From positions 1-15,023 of the forward strand of contig DATGKW010000239.1 of the NCBI GenBank assembly GCA_035294465.1: a stretch of 15,023 bases of DNA. The letters run 5' to 3'. Source of the stretch: Paraktedonobacter sp035294465 (GTDB taxonomy: Bacteria > Chloroflexota > Ktedonobacteria > Ktedonobacterales > Ktedonobacteraceae). Below the pieces are notes generated by a model. That model did not search any database. It saw only the letters and a list, made by a program, of their open reading frames with translations, and was not told the origin of the DNA. The first letter of the stretch is position 1, and each line of letters begins with the position of its first letter. A program made the translations under genes and the position numbers. Below, in pieces: positions 1-5,834 of the stretch.

Positions 1-134
1 CAGGCTGTTCATCAGTATTCACAAGCATGCTCCCTTACGTTGGAATCGTTCAGTATGCTCACACCTCGCAACAGTATACCTCATGAACATTGGGAAAACA
101 GACAAAATAGAAAATACAGCGACAGTGCTCTCTC

Positions 135-143
135 TGATACAAT
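135..143 (+). promoter_or_regulatory. Extended -10 promoter of the amidase gene
   Basis: TGA-TACAAT is a good extended -10 element with no clear -35. Transcription would begin near base 150, about 50 bases before the chosen ATG. This also argues that the longer reading frame from a TTG at base 40 is not the translated form. It is the same promoter type seen before several other genes in the window. Confidence 0.45.
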
Positions 144-198
144 AGAGCAAAGAGAATCACCCCAACCACACACAACGGGAAGAGGAGAAGTAATTCGT

Positions 199-1611
199 AT
201 GCCCTATAAATCCATACGCGAAGCCGCCGAAGAGATCCATGCCGGCCTGATTACGCCGGCGGAATTAGTCCTGGAAACGCTTGCACGCATCGATGAACAG
301 GATAGCATGATCCAGGCGTATGTGACGATCATGCGTGAGCAGGCTTTAGAGGAGGCCGAACGCGCGGAACGAGAGATTCGCACCGGACTCTATCGCGGTC
401 TCTTACATGGCATTCCTCTTGCTATTAAAGATATTATCGCCGTTAAGGGTGTGCGTCTGACCGCCGGCTCAAAGGTTCTGGCCAATTTTACTGCCTCTGA
501 GGACGCGACTGTAGTTGAACTGCTGCGCAAAAAGGGAGCAATCATTCTTGGCAAGACCTCCACGTTTGAATTCGCCTATGGTCCCTACTCTCCACCAACA
601 TGTAACCCCTGGGACCACACGCGTACCACCGGCGGCTCCAGCGGTGGTTCCGCTGCTGCTGTGGTCGCCGGAATGTGCCTGGGAGCGCTTGGCAGTGATA
701 CGGGTGGCTCAATCCGCATTCCGTCTGCGTGCTGCGGCGCCACAGGCCTCAAACCAACCTATGGAGCGGTTAGCTGCTATGGAGTTATTCCTTTAAGCTG
801 GTCGCTCGACCACGTTGGCCCTATAGGGCGCAGCGCTGAAGACTGTGCGCTACTCTTTGACGCGATTGCCGGCTACGATCCGCGCGATCCCAACAGCGTT
901 TCGCGCCCGCCCAGCAAGACGCACAAAACCCTGAGCGCCAGAAGCGCGCCAGGCGAGGCTTCCCTACAGGGTCTTCGCCTCGGCCTGCCCCAGGATGCGT
1001 TTATCAATCCTCTAGATCCTGAAGTGCGCCTGGCATGGAAAGGCGCAGTTATGGTACTGAAAGAAGCTGGCGCTCAAGTACACGATGTCGAACTGCCCAG
1101 AGCTACGCTAGCTACCTATCGAGGCGTGCAAAAGCCCGAGGCTACGCTGGCACACATAGAAAAGGGCTGGCTAACCGAAAAACTGGACCTCTACGGCGAG
1201 CCGGCGCGCACCCGCTTGCTGGAGGGCCAGGAGATCAAAGCCGTCGATTACCTACAGGCTCAGCGCCAGCGCCGCACCTTCTCCAGCTCCCTGCGCACTG
1301 CCATGCAGGGCCTGGACGCGCTGGTCTTGCCCACACAACCTATACCGGCCGTTCAGATCGCGCAAATGGGCCAGGAAATCACTATCGATGGAGCGAAAGA
1401 GAACGCTACTGAGGCCATGCTACGCCTTACCATGCCTTTCAATCTGGCAGGCCTGCCAGCCATCTCCCTCCCTTGCGGCTTCTCTAGCGGCGGCCTGCCC
1501 ATCGGCCTGCAACTCGTAGGCAAGCCGTTCGAAGAGGCTATGATCCTGCGCATCGCCCATACCTACCAGCAGATGACCGACTGGCACCATCGAGAGATCA
1601 AAGCGAGCTAG
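199..1611 (+). CDS. Amidase-signature family hydrolase (GatA-like)
   Basis: A 470-residue member of the amidase signature family, which hydrolyses C-N amide bonds by a Ser-cisSer-Lys triad. Visible catalytic residues are Lys77 (in LAIKDI), Ser147 (first Ser of GGSSGGS) and nucleophile Ser171 (in GSDTGGSIR). The 24-residue spacing between the serines is the family norm. The frame is open from a TTG at base 40, but I chose ATG 199: a strong AGAGGAG lies about 10 bases upstream, the residues before it are low-complexity, and the family homology starts here (MPYKSIREAAEEI). The length is close to GatA of the tRNA-dependent amidotransferase (about 485), but no gatB or gatC is adjacent. A free-standing amidase of unknown substrate is therefore the safer call. 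No signal peptide is visible, so it is probably cytoplasmic. The gene is followed by tRNA-Arg with no clear terminator between them. Confidence 0.93.
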   Translation: MPYKSIREAAEEIHAGLITPAELVLETLARIDEQDSMIQAYVTIMREQALEEAERAEREIRTGLYRGLLHGIPLAIKDIIAVKGVRLTAGSKVLANFTASEDATVVELLRKKGAIILGKTSTFEFAYGPYSPPTCNPWDHTRTTGGSSGGSAAAVVAGMCLGALGSDTGGSIRIPSACCGATGLKPTYGAVSCYGVIPLSWSLDHVGPIGRSAEDCALLFDAIAGYDPRDPNSVSRPPSKTHKTLSARSAPGEASLQGLRLGLPQDAFINPLDPEVRLAWKGAVMVLKEAGAQVHDVELPRATLATYRGVQKPEATLAHIEKGWLTEKLDLYGEPARTRLLEGQEIKAVDYLQAQRQRRTFSSSLRTAMQGLDALVLPTQPIPAVQIAQMGQEITIDGAKENATEAMLRLTMPFNLAGLPAISLPCGFSSGGLPIGLQLVGKPFEEAMILRIAHTYQQMTDWHHREIKAS

Positions 1612-1680
1612 AAACGCAATCTCTCCAGATGCTTGCAGATCACTCGTTCCCTACCGAGAAGCCCAGGAGGTTGACGTTCA

Positions 1681-1689
1681 TGATAGAAT
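1681..1689 (+). promoter_or_regulatory. Extended -10 promoter of tRNA-Arg
   Basis: TGA-TAGAAT ends 10 bases before the first base of tRNA-Arg, so transcription would start almost exactly at the mature 5' end. The TTGACG just upstream (1671-1676) is too close to be its -35. Confidence 0.4.
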
Positions 1690-1699
1690 AAAGCCCGAT

Positions 1700-1772
1700 G
1701 GGGCTGTAGCTCAGTGGATAGAGCGTCGGTTTCCTAAACCGTGCGTCGGAGGTTCGAGTCCTCTCAGCCCCA
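1700..1772 (+). tRNA. tRNA-Arg, anticodon CCU
   Basis: A complete 73-base cloverleaf. The acceptor stem GGGGCTG (1700-1706) pairs with CAGCCCC (1765-1771). The D arm is GCTC/GAGC. The anticodon loop TTCCTAA carries CCT, reading AGG. The T arm GGAGG-TTCGAGT-CCTCT closes with one G-U pair, and the discriminator base is A. The outermost anticodon-stem position is a T-T mismatch. The 3' CCA is not encoded, so it must be added after transcription. No intron and no long variable arm. It lies alone between the amidase gene and a terminator. Confidence 0.97.
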
Positions 1773-1781
1773 CTACAAACG

Positions 1782-1819
1782 AGGTGAGAAGCTTTCCCTA
1801 AAAGTTCTCTCACCTTTTT
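1782..1819 (+). terminator. Rho-independent terminator of tRNA-Arg
   Basis: AGGTGAGA (1782-1789) pairs with TCTCACCT (1808-1815). The stem extends inward through A, G-T and CTTT/AAAG with one bulged C at 1807, leaving a 5-base loop (1796-1800). The run TTTTT (1815-1819) follows directly. It begins 10 bases after the tRNA. Confidence 0.88.
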
Positions 1820-1844
1820 GTATTTCTTCTTTTCCTGCCCCAAC

Positions 1845-1884
1845 GCGGTCGGGAAGGGGAGAGAGGGGAGAGCAACCCGACCGC
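1845..1884. repeat. GC-rich inverted repeat with purine-rich loop
   Basis: GCGGTCGGG (1845-1853) is perfectly matched by CCCGACCGC (1876-1884), with a 22-base loop made almost only of G and A. No T-run follows on either strand, so it does not look like a second terminator. Its role is unknown. It lies between the tRNA terminator and the nitroreductase remnant, a stretch (1820-2003) in which I see no gene. Confidence 0.6.
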
Positions 1885-1947
1885 ATGAAAGAGGGTGTTA
1901 TGCGAGGATAGATAGAGGGGATGAGAGAGCTATTCAGTTTTAAACAT

Positions 1948-2018
1948 TTGTTCTAACGATAGGTATAATACCACGATAGAATCGCGCTGTCAAGGTTTTT
2001 TAGAACGAATTTTCTAAA
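1948..2018 (+). promoter_or_regulatory. Promoter with operator-like repeats before the nitroreductase remnant
   Basis: TATAAT at 1964-1969 is a perfect -10, although its -35 is poor. It is bracketed by copies of one motif. GTTCTAA (1950-1956) is the reverse complement of TTAGAAC (2000-2006). The downstream copy is half of a palindrome, TTTAGAA (1999-2005) and TTCTAAA (2012-2018), around a 6-base centre. The layout, one half-site upstream and one palindrome downstream of a -10, resembles an operator for a dimeric repressor such as the TetR or MarR type. That reading is inference. The palindrome ends 3 bases before the ATG of the remnant. Confidence 0.45.
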
Positions 2019-2021
2019 TAT

Positions 2022-2282
2022 ATGGAGACGTATGACGAGGGCAGATTGAGTGAGCGCATTATGCTGGCTGCCGAAGCGTATGGCGTTGGCTCCTGCATCG
2101 GCTGGTTTAGAGGACAGGGGAGCACAGACGCCAAAAAGCTGCTCGGCATTCCGCAAGAGTGCCTGGTGCGCACGGCCATTTCTCTTGGCTATCCCGATAA
2201 AGAGGCTCGACGGGCGCGTCCGAAAAACGCCAATCCACGCAAGCCCCTATCCGAGATCGTGCATTTCGAGCGCTATGCATAG
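2022..2282 (+). pseudogene. Nitroreductase family protein, C-terminal remnant
   Basis: An 86-codon frame that matches only the C-terminal part of an FMN-dependent nitroreductase-like protein. The region GRLSERIMLAAEAYGVGSCIG is followed by a LLGIP segment, a LGYPD segment and the terminal KPLSEIVHFERYA, all typical of the family's last 80 or so residues. Complete members are about 200 residues, so the N-terminal half, which carries much of the FMN-binding and dimer surface, is absent. The frame upstream has a TAG at 2001-2003. The six codons between (NEFSKY) could still be family-like, so the true break may lie slightly upstream of the ATG. Sequence before that is AT-rich and non-coding. It converges on gyrB with a 32-base gap. 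I call it a decayed gene; a short expressed protein is possible because a promoter lies in front. Confidence 0.75.
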
Positions 2283-2284
2283 CG
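2271..2284. repeat. 14-bp perfect palindrome at the remnant's stop codon
   Basis: CGCTATGCATAGCG is its own reverse complement and covers the last codons and TAG stop of the nitroreductase remnant. A weak hairpin (TGGTG/CACCA, 2294-2308) follows before the gyrB stop. Neither has a clear T-run, so transcription termination between these convergent genes is not obvious. Confidence 0.5.
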
Positions 2285-2314
2285 GCTGTCCAAATGGTGA
2301 AAACCACCAATCCG

Positions 2315-4363
2315 TTAGATATCCAGATTCGCGTTCTTCGCATGGCTCTCAATAAAGCGCTTGCGGGGAGCAACCTCGTCGCCCATGAGCATAGTAAAGA
2401 CCTTGTCGGCCTCAACGGCCTCTTCGATGGAAACCTGGAGGATGGTGCGCTTCTCAGGGTCCATGGTGGTTTCCCAGAGGGTTTCGGGGTTCATCTCGCC
2501 GAGACCTTTATAGCGGCCAACCTCTGGTTCTTTGCCGTTGTGCGCGGCCTTATACTCTTTGATCAAAGCGTCGCGCTCTTCCTCGGTATAGACGAAGCGT
2601 GTTTGCTTGCCAAATTTGACATGATAGAGCGGCGGCTGAGCAATATAGAGATGTCCGTTCTCGATCAATTGCGGCATATGGCGATAGAAGAAGGTCAGCA
2701 GAAGCGTGCGAATATGTGCGCCGTCTACATCAGCGTCGCACATGATCACAATGCGGCCATAGCGCAGCTTCGCTATGTTGAAATTCTCATCGATCCCCGC
2801 CCCGATAGCAGTAATGATATTCTTGACTTCATTATTCTTGAGGATTGTGTCCAGTCCCACTCGCTCGACGTTGAGAATCTTGCCACGCAAAGGAAGAATT
2901 GCCTGGAAATGCCGGTCACGCCCCTGTTTCGCGCTTCCGCCCGCGGAGTCGCCTTCCACGAGGTAGAGTTCGCACCTATCAGCATGTTTCTCCGAACAAT
3001 CGGCCAGCTTACCGGGGAGTGTAGTATCCAGGACGTTTTTGCGTTGGATCAGGTCGCGAGCCGCGCGGGCTGCTTCGCGCGCTCTGGCGGAGAGCAGACA
3101 TTTCTCGATGATGGCTTTGGCCTCGCCAGGCGTTTCCTCCAGGTAGCGAGTAAGCATCTCTGATGTTACGGTTTCTACCGCCGGGCGAACTTCGGCGTTG
3201 TTTAGTTTGGCTTTGGTCTGGGCTTCAAATTGTGGATTCGGAATCTTGACGCTGACCACGACGGTCAGGCCTTGACGCACATCATCGCCAGTCAGGTTGC
3301 TGTCCTTCTCTTTGAGCAGATTCATTTTGCGCGCGTAGTCGTTGAGTGTACGCGTAAGAGCGCTGCGGAAACCGGTGATGTGCATACCGCCATCAACTGT
3401 ATTGATCCCATTGGCAAAAGAGAATTCGGTTGCATTCCAGCTATCGTTATACTGGACAGCCAGCTCGACCTTGATCCCGTCGATCTCACGAATTGTGCTT
3501 ACCGGACGTTCCTGAATACGACCGCGATTCTTGTTCAGATAGCGCACAAAGGAGACCAGGCCGCCCTCGAAGTAGAACGTCACTTCGCGATCAGTGCGTT
3601 CATCGCGCAAAGAAATGGTCAGACCGCGATTGAGATAGGCCATTTCGCGAAAACGCTGGGCCAGAACATCGAAGTTATAATCGCGTGTCTCCAGAACCTC
3701 CAGGTCAGGCAGGAAAGATGTTTTCGTGCCTGTTTCATTCTCCGGTACCTGACCAATCTTCTCCAGAGGAGTCACAGGAACGCCCCGTTCGTAGCACTGG
3801 CGATACAGAAAGCCGTCGCGTTTTACCTCTACCTGGCACCACTCGGAGAGCGCGTTGACCACTGAGACGCCCACACCATGCAGGCCACTGCTAATCTGGT
3901 AGCCACCGCCGCCGAACTTGCCTCCGGCGTGTAGAATGGTCATCACTACTTCCAGGGTTGAGAGCTCGGGGCGCTGGTGATGCTTCTCCACGGGAATACC
4001 ACGACCATTATCCTCAATTGTCACGGAGCCATCAGCGTGAATTGTTACCCTGACTGTATCGGCAAAACCCGCCATCACCTCGTCGACACTGTTATCCACA
4101 ACCTCTTGAATCAACTGGTGCAGGCCGCGCTGGTCTGTTGAACCAATGTACATGCCAGGACGCACGCGTACCGCTTCCAGGCCCTCAAGAATCTGGATAT
4201 TCTGCTCGCCATAATCTCCATTCGCACTGCTACCTGTTCCCCCTCCATTATTTCCATTCGCTCCACCACCTTGCAGGTTATCGCTATCCACAACTCGATT
4301 CAAAAGAGCCTCGCGCTCATCTTGTACCTGTTCTGCCATTAGTGAATCTCTCATTTTCGCCAT
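2315..4363 (-). CDS. gyrB: DNA gyrase subunit B
   Basis: The ATPase subunit of DNA gyrase, which with GyrA introduces negative supercoils. It has 682 residues. The GHKL ATPase shows Glu87 and Asn91 (QEVVDNS), the DNGRGIP motif (118-124), the glycine-rich lid around GLHGVG (160-165) and Lys384 (QTK), the transducer lysine that contacts ATP. The TOPRIM domain shows Glu470 with GDSAGG (471-476) and DADVDG (543-548), the metal-binding acidic residues. The C-terminal end carries the usual GRYKGLGEMN segment. LADCSEKH before the TOPRIM and the Gram-positive-type length favour GyrB over ParE. Residues 1-52, before the usual start of homology, are charged and then Gly/Asn-rich. ATG 4363, 4354 or 4339 could each be the start; an AAAGGA lies 11 bases before the first. 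No gyrA, recF, dnaA or dnaN is in view. Confidence 0.98.
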   Translation of the reverse strand: MAKMRDSLMAEQVQDEREALLNRVVDSDNLQGGGANGNNGGGTGSSANGDYGEQNIQILEGLEAVRVRPGMYIGSTDQRGLHQLIQEVVDNSVDEVMAGFADTVRVTIHADGSVTIEDNGRGIPVEKHHQRPELSTLEVVMTILHAGGKFGGGGYQISSGLHGVGVSVVNALSEWCQVEVKRDGFLYRQCYERGVPVTPLEKIGQVPENETGTKTSFLPDLEVLETRDYNFDVLAQRFREMAYLNRGLTISLRDERTDREVTFYFEGGLVSFVRYLNKNRGRIQERPVSTIREIDGIKVELAVQYNDSWNATEFSFANGINTVDGGMHITGFRSALTRTLNDYARKMNLLKEKDSNLTGDDVRQGLTVVVSVKIPNPQFEAQTKAKLNNAEVRPAVETVTSEMLTRYLEETPGEAKAIIEKCLLSARAREAARAARDLIQRKNVLDTTLPGKLADCSEKHADRCELYLVEGDSAGGSAKQGRDRHFQAILPLRGKILNVERVGLDTILKNNEVKNIITAIGAGIDENFNIAKLRYGRIVIMCDADVDGAHIRTLLLTFFYRHMPQLIENGHLYIAQPPLYHVKFGKQTRFVYTEEERDALIKEYKAAHNGKEPEVGRYKGLGEMNPETLWETTMDPEKRTILQVSIEEAVEADKVFTMLMGDEVAPRKRFIESHAKNANLDI

Positions 4364-4410
4364 AGAACCATTTGTCCTTTTACGTCAGTGGCTCTGACTG
4401 GCTCCCGCCT

Positions 4411-4516
4411 GTACAGGTGTAGCAATGGAGCAAACTAGTACACCTTTTCTATCTTCAAAGGTACACGAGGTACCAGGGCGCCGGCGCCAGGGATAAAATG
4501 TACATAGAAGACGTAC
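4411..4516. promoter_or_regulatory. Cluster of six GTAC-centred sites in the gyrB leader
   Basis: GTAC occurs at 4411, 4438, 4461, 4470, 4500 and 4513, six times in 106 bases. Three are GTACAC (4438, 4461, 4513), two are TGTACA palindromes (4410, 4499), and the first sits in the 10-bp palindrome CCTGTACAGG. A 12-bp GC palindrome (4477-4488) lies inside the cluster. The cluster fills most of the non-coding stretch 4364-4612 before gyrB. It could be a set of protein-binding sites, but I recognise no known regulator. Confidence 0.4.
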
Positions 4517-4529
4517 ACACTGAAGAATA

Positions 4530-4579
4530 TTCTAAAAGAGTAGCGAAAATCTGGTAAAAGAAACCATCTTTTCGGCTAC
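4530..4579 (-). terminator. Probable terminator after the membrane zinc-ribbon gene
   Basis: On the minus strand GTAGC-(C)-GAAAA-GA-TGGT pairs with ACCA-GA-TTTTC-GCTAC around a 7-base loop, with one bulge and a 2-base internal mismatch. TCTTTTAG follows. It starts about 34 bases after the stop codon of the upstream gene. The caveat is that the best gyrB promoter (4583-4591) ends just before it, so the same hairpin may instead form the extreme 5' end of the gyrB transcript. Confidence 0.5.
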
Positions 4580-4582
4580 CCC

Positions 4583-4591
4583 ATTATATCA
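4583..4591 (-). promoter_or_regulatory. Extended -10 promoter, probably of gyrB
   Basis: On the minus strand TGA-TATAAT is a perfect extended -10. The -35 position reads GAGCGC and is poor. If used, the gyrB transcript would have a leader of about 210 bases containing the hairpin at 4540-4579 and the GTAC cluster. Confidence 0.5.
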
Positions 4592-4612
4592 CAACGTGTA
4601 GCGGAGCGCTCA

Positions 4613-5188
4613 TCAGAAGCGATTACCGGCCATCGGATTGCCCATTGGAATACCCGGAGCCATACCAGGCACTCCCTGCATGCCCGGCATCCCTGGCATG
4701 CTGCCCGGCATCTGTCCACCGCCGGCTACATTACTGGCACAATACGGGCAGAAAGTCCAGCGTAGTTCTAGCAGGCGCTCGCACTTGTAGCAGGGACGTT
4801 TGAGTTTCTGGCCACAGGATGGGCAGACCTGGAAATCGGCTTCCACGCGCGCATGACAGTTGTTGCAGGTCTGACGCTCGGTCATCTCAGCCAGCAGTGA
4901 CTCCTCTTCCAACTGGCGTTCGTATACCTCGGCCATCGTCTGGCGCGGGCGTAAAATCATGTAGATGAAAAGGCCGCACACGAAGAACACAGCCACCAGC
5001 GCCGTAGCGAGGATCTGTGTCAGAAAGTCCTGCGTGCGTGAACGCACATCGCGGAAGGTCCAGACAACCAGGCTGATCCAGAAGACGATCAAGAATGTTA
5101 CAACATATCCAATAACCAGACCTAAAACCTTATTTAAGGTATCTAATATGCTAGCCCCTTCAAATAATATCAAATGACTCGCTAACAC
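4613..5188 (-). CDS. Membrane protein with two helices and a double zinc ribbon
   Basis: A 191-residue protein of unknown specific function. After a short N-terminus come two hydrophobic helices (about residues 22-45 and 58-80), separated by a charged turn with several Arg residues. A charged linker and two zinc ribbons follow: CNNC with CPSC, then CYKC with CPYC, each able to hold one zinc by four cysteines. The last 36 residues are rich in Gly, Met and Pro with repeated PGM units and no charge until the final Arg. The positive residues by the helices suggest the ribbons face the cytoplasm. The start is a GTG at 5188 preceded by AAAGGGG at a rather long 13 bases; no closer ATG or GTG fits. 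The gene is upstream of gyrB in the same direction, with 249 bases and a probable terminator between them, so the two are likely transcribed separately. Confidence 0.88.
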   Translation of the reverse strand: MLASHLILFEGASILDTLNKVLGLVIGYVVTFLIVFWISLVVWTFRDVRSRTQDFLTQILATALVAVFFVCGLFIYMILRPRQTMAEVYERQLEEESLLAEMTERQTCNNCHARVEADFQVCPSCGQKLKRPCYKCERLLELRWTFCPYCASNVAGGGQMPGSMPGMPGMQGVPGMAPGIPMGNPMAGNRF

Positions 5189-5213
5189 TGTCTCTAGCCC
5201 CTTTCAGCAATAT
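5151..5213. repeat. Imperfect direct repeat around the GTG start of the zinc-ribbon gene
   Basis: CTAGCCCCTTCAAATAATAT (5151-5170) and CTAGCCCCTTTCAGCAATAT (5194-5213) agree at 17 of 20 positions, offset by 43 bases. On the coding (minus) strand each copy reads as an A-rich part followed by GAAGGGG or GAAAGGGG. The ribosome-binding sequence therefore appears once before and once after the start codon. It may be a small tandem duplication. Confidence 0.5.
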
Positions 5214-5651
5214 TCAGGTAGGTTTTTGTGGGAGAAGATGCCCGGCGCCTGTTCCAGCGGAGGCCCTCCTTTTTGTACCCAGCATTCCTTTCGTCCTCTT
5301 GTCGCATACGCATTTTTGATCCTGCTTACCGAAACTCTCCCCGAAAGGGATGTGTTGCGAACATGAGACGCCTCTGTCTTATCTAATCCCGCCGCTTGAT
5401 TTTGAGACACCTGATTTATAAACGATCCGCATTACGAAAAGGCGACAATCTAGGACAAAGAGGTTATTAGGTTTGCCACAAAACTATCTCCCAGGCAACC
5501 TTTCCTCACCGTGACTAGCCTTATGGCATAATCTTCGCTTTTCTCTATTATATATGATACCTGAATAAAGGGAAAAATCTCCGCCAGAAATAAGAAAGAG
5601 GTCAGTCCCATATTTTTGTGGCGCGTTCCACTGCACTCCCTCAGGCAGATA

Positions 5652-5660
5652 TGCTATACT
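5652..5660 (+). promoter_or_regulatory. Upstream extended -10 promoter of the glucosaminidase gene
   Basis: TGC-TATACT is an extended -10 without a good -35. It lies 27 bases upstream of the stronger promoter at 5687-5714, so the gene may have tandem promoters. Confidence 0.35.
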
Positions 5661-5686
5661 AGCGGCTAGATGAGGCTGGCTAGCTG

Positions 5687-5714
5687 TTGACAAGCCTTTG
5701 CTTTTATAGATAAT
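5687..5714 (+). promoter_or_regulatory. Main promoter of the glucosaminidase gene
   Basis: TTGACA (5687-5692), a 16-base spacer and GATAAT (5709-5714) form the best classical sigma-70 type promoter in the window. The 5' leader would be about 110 bases and ends in a strong AGGAGGAGG before the ATG at 5835. Confidence 0.65.
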
Positions 5715-5834
5715 TATCTCTACATATCAACGCGCCTAAAGTCGTTTTGTAATCTATCAAATCGTACCAGACTACAGAAAAAGAGTACTGAGCGCATTCT
5801 AGAAGAATGAATATTCCAGGAGGAGGGACCCGCT

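Larger units (their letters stand above)
5189..5834. other. Long divergent intergenic region
   Basis: These 646 bases separate a leftward and a rightward gene. Open frames here (minus strand 5204-5410 and 5484-5693) start with GTG or TTG, have no recognisable protein character and overlap promoters, so I do not call genes. An imperfect inverted repeat, AGGTTTGCC (5469-5477) with GGCAACCT (5494-5501), has no T-run. The right end holds the two promoters listed separately. I found no convincing promoter for the leftward gene. Confidence 0.6.

Noticed and set aside
40..198. N-terminal extension of the amidase from a TTG
   Set aside because: No ribosome site, low-complexity residues, and a promoter-like element lies inside it. 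ATG 199 has a strong ribosome site and begins the family homology.
1640..1843. 67-codon minus-strand frame over the tRNA-Arg
   Set aside because: It is the antisense translation of the tRNA (the familiar GAERTRTSD type), a well-known false protein.
2294..3163. 289-codon plus-strand frame
   Set aside because: It lies wholly antisense to the GyrB TOPRIM region and has no recognisable protein features.
4092..4100. Perfect DnaA box TTATCCACA inside gyrB
   Set aside because: It encodes the conserved V-V-D-N part of the ATPase motif, so coding constraint explains it. No cluster of boxes or AT-rich unwinding region is near, so it is not evidence for oriC.
5204..5693. Two small minus-strand frames in the long intergenic region
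   Set aside because: GTG/TTG starts, no motifs, and one starts inside the TTGACA of a plus-strand promoter.
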